Notes: generated by a model from the letters alone, not told the origin. DNA of 5,457 nucleotides from Nitrososphaerales archaeon TH5896 (GCA_014523625.1 JAATVP010000075.1:1-5457), one strand, 5' to 3'; counted from the stretch's first letter, positions 1-5,330 are shown. Numbers and translations are program-made.

Positions 1-45
1 ATCAAGCTAGGATTCGATGGTATTAGTTTTACATTGATCAGCTAG

Positions 46-52
46 TTTATGT
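46..52 (+). promoter_or_regulatory. Candidate TATA box for the acidic microprotein
   Basis: The heptamer TTTATGT is an archaeal TATA-like element. Its centre is about 46 bases before the ATG at 95, so transcription would start near 74-76 and leave a leader of about 20 bases. Similar TTTATGT boxes precede the phosphatase and the small membrane protein on the other strand. The call rests on motif and spacing only. Confidence 0.35.
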
Positions 53-94
53 TAATCAAAAGCCTATTATCATTTGTTTCCTAAGACGTACAAT

Positions 95-208
95 ATGGCA
101 GTCGAAGAAGATGAGAAAGAAATTCCACAAGAGGAGAAATTAGTAGAAGAGACAGTAGCAATAGATGAAGAAGAAAATGATGATACAGAAGAGGAAGAGG
201 ATAACTGA
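95..208 (+). CDS. Hypothetical strongly acidic 37-residue microprotein
   Basis: I do not recognise this protein. The ATG at 95 opens a 37-codon frame ending in TGA at 206-208. The product has 15 Glu and 5 Asp against 2 Lys, a net charge near -18. It has no Cys, no aromatic residue and no hydrophobic segment, and it ends in a Glu/Asp run (TEEEEDN). It should be soluble, cytoplasmic and probably disordered on its own. A TATA-like box at 46-52 would give a short leader, and no Shine-Dalgarno sequence is visible. Such acidic peptides can act as nucleic-acid mimics, as partners of basic proteins, or be the ends of degraded genes, but nothing here chooses between these. GA-rich DNA can also give acidic frames by chance, so the gene is plausible rather than certain. 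Confidence 0.5.
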   Translation: MAVEEDEKEIPQEEKLVEETVAIDEEENDDTEEEEDN

Positions 209-426
209 ACCCTTACCCAATAGATTGTTAGTGTTACAGTAATAGCAAGTAATCAAGAATAGTTTAATTAATCTCTCTTTTCGCTAAGCCTAGAATAAAA
301 CGGATTACTGATAAAGGGATTTCAAATATTTCTCATTGCTTTCAAATTGAAATTTGTCATACTTTCCAAGGATTCATTATATCTTCTTAAAATTTCAATC
401 GTTGTATCCATTCAATAATTACTTCG

Positions 427-504
427 TAGTGCACAAAGTGCAAAAAAATTTTTGTGACGAGCATACGGAAACTCATATCGCTGCGCACTAAATCACTAGG
501 TGAT
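427..504. repeat. Cluster of inverted and direct repeats
   Basis: TAGTGCACA (427-435) and TGCGCACTA (482-490) are complementary at 8 of 9 positions and could close a stem around a 46-base loop. Inside it, AGTGCA occurs twice (428-433 and 437-442), and CAAAAA and TTTTTG (441-446, 449-454) form a 6-bp inverted repeat over an A/T tract. Just outside lies ATCAC-TAG-GTGAT (492-504). The concentration of symmetry suggests a protein-binding site or a folded transcript end, but the role is unknown. Confidence 0.35.
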
Positions 505-590
505 CGGCTTTTCTAAAAAACCTTTATTGAACTGGACGAGATATTGTCACCCTACTTTCCGAATTAGATAATCTACAACAGAATTGATTT

Positions 591-622
591 GGTCGCTAAG
601 GGGTAGCACCAGATAAGCGTCT
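591..622 (+). other. Two adjacent small hairpins, possible structured RNA
   Basis: GGT-C-GCTA (591-598) pairs with TAGC-ACC (604-610) over an AGGGG loop: seven base pairs with one bulged C. Directly after it, AGAT (611-614) can pair with GTCT (619-622) over an AAGC loop, using one G-U pair. The local GC content is above the surroundings. A TATA-like TTTATT at 523-528 could supply a promoter. I do not recognise a known RNA family, and such small stems can arise by chance. Confidence 0.2.
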
Positions 623-710
623 TTAAAAACAACGGTATTGCACAGCCAACATTCCGGAACTAGGAGCAAAGGAGAAACCAATAGTAATCGAACAGGTCAC
701 GACTCATGCA

Positions 711-720
711 AATTTTTTTA
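711..720 (+). promoter_or_regulatory. Candidate T-rich TATA element of the PPOX gene
   Basis: AATTTTTTTA is centred about 30 bases before the ATG at 746. With the usual archaeal spacing of about 25 bases, transcription would begin within a few bases of the start codon, so the mRNA would be leaderless or nearly so. This fits the absence of a Shine-Dalgarno sequence. Confidence 0.35.
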
Positions 721-745
721 GGAAATAAGTAATATTACAATAGCT

Positions 746-1207
746 ATGACAGAAATGTCTAACAAAGAAATTAAGAGATTCCTAATGCAAGGTACTTTTA
801 CAGGAAAACTTTCTACAGTTAAGGAAGACGGAAGTCCTCATGTTGTCCCAATCTGGTTCGTATTGGATGATGGTAGTAGCAATAGAAGAGGAATTGTAGG
901 AGATATTATTCTTACTACCGGTCGCACATCGCTCAAAGCCAGAAATATCCAACGCGATAATCGAGTGAGTATTTGTATAGATGATCAAGAACCACCATTT
1001 TCCTTTGTAGCAGTAAATGGTGCAGCAAAAATTCAGCATTCTAAATCAAATGAACTTCTTAAATGGGCTACTAAAATTGCAGAACGATATATGGGTAAAA
1101 AGAAGGCAAAAGAATATGGGAGATTCAATAGTGGTGAAGGCGCAGTATTAGTTCGCATAAAACCTACAAAAATAATAGCAGAAAAAGATATAGCTATTCT
1201 AAGTTAA
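746..1207 (+). CDS. PPOX-class (F420/flavin-binding split-barrel) oxidoreductase
   Basis: This 153-residue protein matches the pyridoxamine-5'-phosphate-oxidase-like split-barrel family, most like the PPOX class of F420-dependent enzymes, which are usually about 130-150 residues. Near the N-terminus it has the motif GTFTGKLSTVKEDGSPHVVP (residues 16-35) followed by IWFVLDDG, the first barrel strands. The central LTTGRTSLKARNI (56-68) holds the basic residues that in this family contact the cofactor phosphate. SFVAVNGAAKI (86-96) and the helix with ERYMG (113-117) follow in family order. Members are soluble dimers that use F420, FMN or haem-type cofactors; the substrate cannot be read from sequence. 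An in-frame TAG at 719-721 leaves this ATG as the first possible ATG; a second lies at 755. The gene stands alone and converges on the phosphatase. The family is secure, the cofactor less so. Confidence 0.9.
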   Translation: MTEMSNKEIKRFLMQGTFTGKLSTVKEDGSPHVVPIWFVLDDGSSNRRGIVGDIILTTGRTSLKARNIQRDNRVSICIDDQEPPFSFVAVNGAAKIQHSKSNELLKWATKIAERYMGKKKAKEYGRFNSGEGAVLVRIKPTKIIAEKDIAILS

Positions 1208-1353
1208 ACCAATCGACTCTATGAATTCGTACTTTAGTAATCAGTGGGAGTCTTGTCTGCATAAAATATACGTACCCCACATTCCTACATTTATAACCTT
1301 TGGATATGTTTGCAAACTTGCAGGTAGAATTATTGTTAGATTTGTGAAGTTTT
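1208..1353. other. Gap between convergent genes
   Basis: The PPOX gene and the phosphatase run towards each other across these 146 bases, which should hold both transcript ends. The clearest symmetry is TGCAA-AC-TTGCA at 1311-1322. Weak 5-bp pairings (GTGGG at 1244-1248 with CCCAC at 1276-1280) also exist. No strong T-tract terminator is visible for either gene. Confidence 0.4.
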
Positions 1354-3762
1354 CTAGGTGGCCTTTTGTCGGTTCATTTCTATGATTGCTTCATAAATTC
1401 TAGTAGCTTTTTTCTCTTTTGTAACAATTAGTCGGTGAGAGATTCTATTCTTGTCTTCCTTGATAATCATCCAGCCTAAATTGTTATCTGATATTATAAG
1501 TGAAGAAATCCCTGGTCCGGAGGCTGGTACAATAGACCTTGATTCTATCCAATCAGGTGGAGGTGGTGGCGTCAGTGACCGTGATGGTGGCAATGAAGAT
1601 GAGGAGGTCTCTATAACAGCAACATTAGAATCAGAGTCAAATTTGATTGCACTATCAGATGTGATTCTATCAATGAGGATTTGGCAATCGTTATTTCTGC
1701 CATTACCATCACCTTTGAACTTGAGCTTCTGAGACTTGGATGACATATTATTCCAACCTATACGTACAAAATGCCTAGACGAAAAGAATTGGCGCGCACG
1801 ACCTAAAACTTCACTTAGAATAAACTCCTTAGCTACACTAGTGGTCTTAAGAGCACTGCTGTTGAGTTGTGACATGTGTAGTGAAGGACCCATTTTTATT
1901 CTAGCGTAGTCATTTTCTTTTGATAGTAGCGTAAAAGTAGCACTAATTGTAAATCCATAGTGGACGTCACCAGACAAGAATATGCAGTGACGTGGGCCTA
2001 ACGTCTCAATGATAAATTCAATAAAGCGTACGAAACCCCTTTCATTTGCAGCCCATGTCTCCAGATCCCATTTGTAAACACTTGACTTACTGGCTAAATA
2101 TTTTTGTAGATCTTCTGCAAGGTCAAAACCTAAAACTGGAGTAGGCGAGACCATAATAAGTGAATCCCCTCTCTTGTAATTACAACGTGAATATACAGTT
2201 TCGCTGATTGATTGTAATTCTTCTTCGTTGATTAGTTGAGGTGGTCCATCTTGACTATCATAGTAACGCTGGGTTCGGCAATCTAAAAAAATAGTACAAG
2301 GAGTAATAGGAGAAACAAACGTCCAACGATTAAAATTCCAAAGGTATTCTTCGAAAGCCTCTTTTTCATTAATAGCTATATTACCATTACCAACTTTTCT
2401 GAGATATTCAGTAACAGTGTGGATAAAATCTTCGCCAAATGAACTAGGGTCATTTCCCCAAGCTTGAAATGCCCAATATGCGGCAAGGCCGTTAGTTACT
2501 ATTTGTTTTCCACTTGTGCTGGATCTCACAGCATCGTACCATTCTTTTGTAATATTCCAGTCATCAGTTATATCATGATCGTCACAGATCATATATGTAG
2601 GTGTGTTGGCAAGCACTCTTCTAACTGCAGACAAGGCATTTCGTGCTTTTTCCAGTTGTTCAATTTCATTAGAATAGTGTTTCTTCCAATCCTTCTTATT
2701 TTTGTTTATGTGAGAAGCGATAACTCCCAAATCCGGATATCTGTGAGGCCAAGTTTCAAGGTTCCACGCTAATAAATACATCGCAGAGTATTCACCAAAG
2801 CTAAGTAAGTGATTGCCTGCATTCTCAGAAGTAAACCCTGCATGCTCCTGCACTAACTCTTGACGTTCCCCAACACCTATTTCAGATAATTTTCTATTAA
2901 TACCTTCAATCACCTCTTCATAACCCATCAGCTTGACGCTTAGTTGAGTTAAATGTTGGATCAGTAAATTCGATACATCATCAGCATATATTTGATCTCC
3001 AGTGAGAAATAGTGAACTAGGTCTCTTATGCAGATCTTCGACTGAAGAAGATATTAATTCATCTGCTGATGCTAGACAGTCTACCCCCTTTCCATGTAGT
3101 TTACGACAAGAACCATGTAGTATATTCAGTGGAGATCTTTGTCCACGCAGAAAAAAAGTTGGTAAGAATATTCGTTTAGTAATACTATTGTTGTTATTAC
3201 TGCCTTTATCGTAAATGTAATTATTATATACTATACTATCTTTACCATCGAGCAAACCAAAATCCCTCAACCTACGACTTTCCTTTGAATCACTATTATT
3301 ATATGTAATTTCCATATCATATGCCAGAAGTTCGTCTGTAGGAAATTTAGTATCACCCATAGAAATAATTTTAGAATCTGCAGTATCACTGATGTCGGTA
3401 CTTTTTGATATGTATGTCGTCTCTGGTCTAAGTGGGTTAACAGCTACTAATGCAATATGTAGATGTTCTCCGAGTCGGAGCGATTTCGCATTACCGATTC
3501 CTATAACTGACGTTGTTGCCGCATTGGTGGCTTTGTTATGATCGGTTCCTCTGGTTTCTTCTGCATACTTATCCTGGTTAATGTCCTTTAGATCGGTAAA
3601 CTGAAAGATTTCTGCAGTTATGTAGACGGGTTTACTGCATGCAATCCAAATGCATACCTGATTAGGATCAGCTCTCCGCAGAATTGGTCCTGCTAATATT
3701 AGAGGTAAGGATAAGGCCTTTAATTCCTCTTCCTTTCGTATATCAAGAATACTGCAGCCCAT
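1354..3762 (-). CDS. PhoD-like metallophosphatase, predicted cytoplasmic
   Basis: This 802-residue protein belongs to the PhoD-like (alkaline phosphatase D type) metallophosphatases, which cleave phosphate mono- or diesters. The N-terminal part (about 20-120, LAGPILRRADPNQVCIWI) is the family's beta-rich domain. The catalytic domain follows: HGSCRK (216-221), LTGDQIYADD (253-262), CDDHDITDDW (393-402), LDCRTQR (493-499), SPTPVLGFD (539-547) and SGDVHYG (597-603). These supply the Asp, His and Cys ligands expected for the metal site, so the enzyme looks active. A late conserved block, DNNLGWM (759-765), is also kept. Between about 672 and 737 lies a Ser/Asp/Asn-rich and then proline-rich insert. 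No signal peptide, Tat motif or membrane helix is seen, so it probably acts inside the cell. An in-frame stop two codons before the ATG (3766-3768) fixes the start. Its substrate is unknown; it stands alone, divergent from a small lysine-rich gene. Confidence 0.93.
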   Translation of the reverse strand: MGCSILDIRKEEELKALSLPLILAGPILRRADPNQVCIWIACSKPVYITAEIFQFTDLKDINQDKYAEETRGTDHNKATNAATTSVIGIGNAKSLRLGEHLHIALVAVNPLRPETTYISKSTDISDTADSKIISMGDTKFPTDELLAYDMEITYNNSDSKESRRLRDFGLLDGKDSIVYNNYIYDKGSNNNNSITKRIFLPTFFLRGQRSPLNILHGSCRKLHGKGVDCLASADELISSSVEDLHKRPSSLFLTGDQIYADDVSNLLIQHLTQLSVKLMGYEEVIEGINRKLSEIGVGERQELVQEHAGFTSENAGNHLLSFGEYSAMYLLAWNLETWPHRYPDLGVIASHINKNKKDWKKHYSNEIEQLEKARNALSAVRRVLANTPTYMICDDHDITDDWNITKEWYDAVRSSTSGKQIVTNGLAAYWAFQAWGNDPSSFGEDFIHTVTEYLRKVGNGNIAINEKEAFEEYLWNFNRWTFVSPITPCTIFLDCRTQRYYDSQDGPPQLINEEELQSISETVYSRCNYKRGDSLIMVSPTPVLGFDLAEDLQKYLASKSSVYKWDLETWAANERGFVRFIEFIIETLGPRHCIFLSGDVHYGFTISATFTLLSKENDYARIKMGPSLHMSQLNSSALKTTSVAKEFILSEVLGRARQFFSSRHFVRIGWNNMSSKSQKLKFKGDGNGRNNDCQILIDRITSDSAIKFDSDSNVAVIETSSSSLPPSRSLTPPPPPDWIESRSIVPASGPGISSLIISDNNLGWMIIKEDKNRISHRLIVTKEKKATRIYEAIIEMNRQKAT

Positions 3763-3788
3763 CTGTTACGTAAAAAATGTTGGCCCTT

Positions 3789-3798
3789 ACATAAATTG
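3789..3798 (-). promoter_or_regulatory. Candidate TATA box of the phosphatase gene
   Basis: Read on the minus strand this is CAATTTATGT, centred about 31 bases before the ATG. The predicted transcription start is about six bases ahead of the start codon, so the transcript would be almost leaderless. It lies in the 128-bp divergent spacer shared with the lysine-rich small gene. Confidence 0.4.
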
Positions 3799-3861
3799 TT
3801 TTCAAGGTATCAAAAAGATCTAAACTGACTGAGAATCATTGTCAAAAGAACTAAAAGCCCA

Positions 3862-3868
3862 TTTAAGA
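3862..3868 (+). promoter_or_regulatory. Candidate TATA box of the lysine-rich small gene
   Basis: TTTAAGA is centred 26 bases before the ATG at 3891, the spacing expected for a leaderless archaeal transcript. It is separate from the oppositely oriented box at 3789-3798, so the divergent pair would have two independent promoters about 70 bases apart. Confidence 0.4.
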
Positions 3869-3890
3869 GATGTCAACACAATAAATTCAG

Positions 3891-4034
3891 ATGACAGATC
3901 CAGTAAAAAAGATAAAGAATGCGGCTCAGGACGCAGAGGCAAAAATTCAGACTTCTAAAGACCATGCAGAGGGAAAACCTAGTTCTGAAAAACTCAACAA
4001 AGCAAAGGTAAAAGTAAGAGATGGTTTGACTTAG
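3891..4034 (+). CDS. Hypothetical lysine-rich 47-residue hydrophilic protein
   Basis: I do not recognise this protein. An ATG at 3891 opens 47 codons ending in TAG. The product has 10 Lys, 1 Arg and 6 Ala against 7 acidic residues, a net charge of about +4. It has no Cys, Trp, Tyr or Phe. The composition and heptad-like spacing in the first half (VKKIKNAAQDAEAKIQ, residues 5-20) suggest an amphipathic helix, with a flexible turn at GKPSS (28-32) and a second charged helix. An in-frame TAA at 3882-3884 leaves this as the first ATG. The TATA-like box 26 bases upstream and a T6 tract shortly after the stop frame it as a complete single-gene transcript. It could be a stress-type hydrophilin or a nucleic-acid or chaperone partner; that is speculation. 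Confidence 0.55.
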   Translation: MTDPVKKIKNAAQDAEAKIQTSKDHAEGKPSSEKLNKAKVKVRDGLT

Positions 4035-4048
4035 ATTTTCTATCTACC

Positions 4049-4054
4049 TTTTTT
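4049..4054 (+). terminator. T6 tract, candidate archaeal terminator
   Basis: A run of six T lies 15 bases after the stop of the lysine-rich gene, within the T-rich stretch TTTTCTATCTACCTTTTTTG. Archaeal RNA polymerase ends transcription at such T-tracts without needing a hairpin. Confidence 0.4.
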
Positions 4055-4072
4055 GTCCCACTCTACTAGAGC

Positions 4073-4318
4073 ATGCTAATTTCTACATTCATAACAAGGA
4101 ATCTTTATAATGGCTCTTTTCATCAAGTCGGATACAGTAAAAAATCTAACAATCATGTTAACCATAGTTTTACTACCTTTATAAGCACACAAAAAAAGAA
4201 TCCTTTGAAACGAGATCATGCCTTAAATGATGCAACCAGCGGACAGATGGGGGAAGAACTAAAACCAGAGCCTTCGCCGGATCCGTTACCCGATCCCGAC
4301 CAAAGTATTGGAGAATGA
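4073..4318 (+). CDS. Hypothetical small protein with Pro/Asp-rich tail, start uncertain
   Basis: I do not recognise this protein. The open frame from the ATG at 4073 has 81 codons and ends in TGA. The first 44 residues are rich in Ser, Asn and Lys and look undistinguished, while the end (EELKPEPSPDPLPDPDQ, residues 61-77) is a regular Pro/Asp/Glu tail that looks selected. Two strong TATA-like boxes lie inside the frame, at 4103-4110 and 4178-4184. The second would place a transcript start near 4206, close to an in-frame TTG at 4205 (37 residues) and ahead of an ATG at 4247 (23 residues). A short form is therefore as likely as the full frame. There is no signal peptide or clear membrane helix. 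A perfect stem-loop 15 bases after the stop supports a real transcript end. It may still be non-coding. Confidence 0.35.
   Translation: MLISTFITRNLYNGSFHQVGYSKKSNNHVNHSFTTFISTQKKNPLKRDHALNDATSGQMGEELKPEPSPDPLPDPDQSIGE
4103..4110 (+). promoter_or_regulatory. Strong TATA-like box inside the 4073 frame
   Basis: CTTTATAA is a near-consensus archaeal TATA box. It would start transcription near 4131-4134, where no in-frame ATG follows until 4247. It argues either that the ORF starts later or that an untranslated RNA begins here. Confidence 0.35.
4178..4184 (+). promoter_or_regulatory. Second strong TATA-like box inside the 4073 frame
   Basis: TTTATAA, preceded by CC, predicts a transcript start near 4206. 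That position coincides with an in-frame TTG at 4205-4207 and lies about 40 bases before the ATG at 4247, so it favours a short form of the proline-rich protein. Confidence 0.4.
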
Positions 4319-4332
4319 TGTTTTACAAAAAT

Positions 4333-4364
4333 CAAATCGAAGGAATGAAAATAATTTCGATTTG
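4333..4364. terminator. Perfect 9-bp stem-loop between convergent small ORFs
   Basis: CAAATCGAA (4333-4341) and TTCGATTTG (4356-4364) are perfectly complementary around a 14-base loop, with one more possible G-U pair inside. The structure begins 15 bases after the stop of the + ORF and lies about 75 bases beyond the stop of the - ORF at 4439, so it could serve transcripts from either side. No long T-run follows on the + strand, so it may protect or process the 3' end rather than terminate. Confidence 0.45.
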
Positions 4365-4438
4365 TCATCAAAATAATTTAGGTATTGTCTACCAAGTTTA
4401 TTCATGCCAACCCTCTTACTTATTGATTCGTATCATAG

Positions 4439-4705
4439 CTACTGTGAAGCTCTTGTAAAATGCAAACGTCTTGAATTCGAGCCACAGTTTCCAGTATCAC
4501 ATGTCTTTTCCCATCTATCACTCGGTATTCTTGAAATAGCGTAATGGAATATTATGAGAGGAGCGAATACAATCGCACTCAATACAGAAAGAGTATAATT
4601 GTGCATGAATAATAGGTACAGCGAAATTCCTATCCCAGTCATTATTTCAATATATGTGCATGTACAAAGCTGCAATCCGATGTTCTTAATATCAAGCTTG
4701 ATCAC
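4439..4705 (-). CDS. Small two-helix membrane protein with four cysteines, hypothetical
   Basis: I do not recognise the family. The 88-residue frame starts with GTG at 4703-4705; an in-frame TAA two codons upstream excludes a longer form. Two hydrophobic segments fit membrane helices: about 17-34 (TYIEIMTGIGISLYLLFM) and 38-57 (TLSVLSAIVFAPLIIFHYAI), joined by a very short HNY turn, so a helical hairpin is likely. The tail (58-88) is polar and basic and carries two cysteines spaced CX4C (C69, C74). A second pair, C14 and C16, precedes helix 1. With both ends on the same side of the membrane, the four cysteines could meet, for a metal or a disulfide; this is inference. A TATA-like TTTATGT lies about 40 bases before the start and GTGATG nearby may aid ribosome binding. 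AT-rich DNA readily yields hydrophobic frames, so it is only fairly likely real. Confidence 0.5.
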   Translation of the reverse strand: MIKLDIKNIGLQLCTCTYIEIMTGIGISLYLLFMHNYTLSVLSAIVFAPLIIFHYAISRIPSDRWEKTCDTGNCGSNSRRLHFTRASQ

Positions 4706-4740
4706 GTTTTAATTCATCACAATACTATTTCCAGGAAGTC

Positions 4741-4747
4741 ACATAAA
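4741..4747 (-). promoter_or_regulatory. Candidate TATA box of the small membrane protein
   Basis: On the minus strand this reads TTTATGT, about 40 bases before the GTG start, giving a predicted leader of about 14 bases. The core heptamer equals that before the acidic microprotein (46-52) and the phosphatase. Confidence 0.35.
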
Positions 4748-5036
4748 TCCATTATTCCAGATTATATCCAAATTCACTCCAGATAAAAAACAGATTATGA
4801 TATTCATAACAAACAATCAAAATCTGCTAAAGTCTTGCGTTGGTATCGCCGTATGTTTTTTAAAGTCTATTCGTAATCGCCCTTACCTAGCTCATATCCC
4901 TGTTGTGCTGGAGTAGGGGCCATTCCGCAACCGATTCTATTTCAAGTTTTAGTAATCTTTCAGTCCTTATCCCCGAATCCGCACACAAAACTTGTCACTA
5001 TATCCGAGACAATATTGCTATTTGCAATAATTAAGA

Positions 5037-5050
5037 TTTACAATTTACAA
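5037..5050. repeat. Tandem TTTACAA repeat
   Basis: Two perfect abutting copies of TTTACAA occupy 14 bases. They follow a 6-bp inverted repeat, TATTGC-TATTT-GCAATA (5013-5029). Both are short and may be chance in AT-rich DNA. Confidence 0.4.
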
Positions 5051-5233
5051 TGCGTTTAATTTATTTGAAATAATCTTTTGTTATTCGTTCTCAAGCAATA
5101 GAAAAGTCTCAAAATCTTAATCTATTTAATACTTACTCTAATTTTTGAACGAATTTGACAAAATTGTGAATATTTTATTTCGATTTTAAGTTCTTATCCT
5201 AAGATGTGCCATAAATTCAGATTTTTTGTGAGC

Positions 5234-5269
5234 AATTAATGGATTAATTCTATATTAGTGAACTAATAT
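5234..5269. promoter_or_regulatory. Two adjacent perfect palindromes, candidate double operator
   Basis: AATTAAT-GG-ATTAATT (5234-5249) is followed two bases later by ATATTAGT-GA-ACTAATAT (5252-5269). Both have perfect arms (7 and 8 bp) around a 2-base centre, share the half-site ATTA(A/G)T, and have centres 19 bp apart, close to two helical turns. They lie 54-89 bases before the TATA-like box at 5323-5330. This layout suits paired dimers of a winged-helix or similar regulator. The binding protein is unknown. Confidence 0.45.
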
Positions 5270-5322
5270 TGTAAATTGACATATGTTCAGATTGGCTTCT
5301 TCGAAATTTGATCTATAAACTG

Positions 5323-5330
5323 TTTTATAG
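5323..5330 (+). promoter_or_regulatory. Candidate TATA box of the right-edge gene
   Basis: TTTTATAG predicts a transcript start near 5352, about 13 bases before a possible TTG start at 5365. An overlapping alternative, TATAAAC at 5314-5320, would start nearer 5343. Confidence 0.35.

Larger units (their letters stand above)
209..745. other. 537-bp spacer without a convincing gene
   Basis: No frame on either strand gives a persuasive protein. The longest ATG frame I followed is 29 codons on the minus strand (387-476) and has no family features. The spacer holds short palindromes at 340-356, a cluster of symmetrical elements at 427-504, two adjacent small hairpins at 591-622, the 8-bp palindrome TTCCGGAA at 652-659, and the promoter of the PPOX gene near its right end. 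A TATA-like TTTATT at 523-528 could start an untranslated RNA covering the 591-622 hairpins. Confidence 0.5.

Noticed and set aside
1..45. Open frame from the left edge (14 codons ending in TAG at 43-45) as a gene's C-terminus
   Set aside because: Too short to support; the residues are compatible with a protein end but equally with chance.
340..356. Overlapping palindromes TTTCAA-A-TTGAAA and CAAATT-GA-AATTTG followed by TCAT, resembling the right arm and flank of the 4333-4364 hairpin
   Set aside because: Arms are only six bases in AT-rich DNA and the shared ATTTGTCAT is nine bases, so chance is a sufficient explanation.
387..476. 29-codon minus-strand ATG frame
   Set aside because: No promoter, no family pattern, and it lies across the symmetrical cluster at 427-504, which explains the sequence better.
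782..1039. 85-codon minus-strand frame opposite the PPOX gene
   Set aside because: It is antisense to a clearly conserved protein, rich in Cys, Ile and Ser with no family pattern, and is explained as a shadow frame.
1451..3214. Plus-strand frames at 1451-1732, 2464-2772 and 3002-3214
   Set aside because: All lie opposite the PhoD-like gene, whose motifs are intact throughout, and none has a promoter or a recognisable product.
4218..4265. ATG at 4218 and ATG pair at 4229 as starts of further small genes
   Set aside because: They stop after 2 and 11 codons, respectively.
4470..4482. GAATTCGAGCC resembling a tRNA T-loop
   Set aside because: No acceptor, D or anticodon stems fit around it, and it lies in the small membrane-protein frame.
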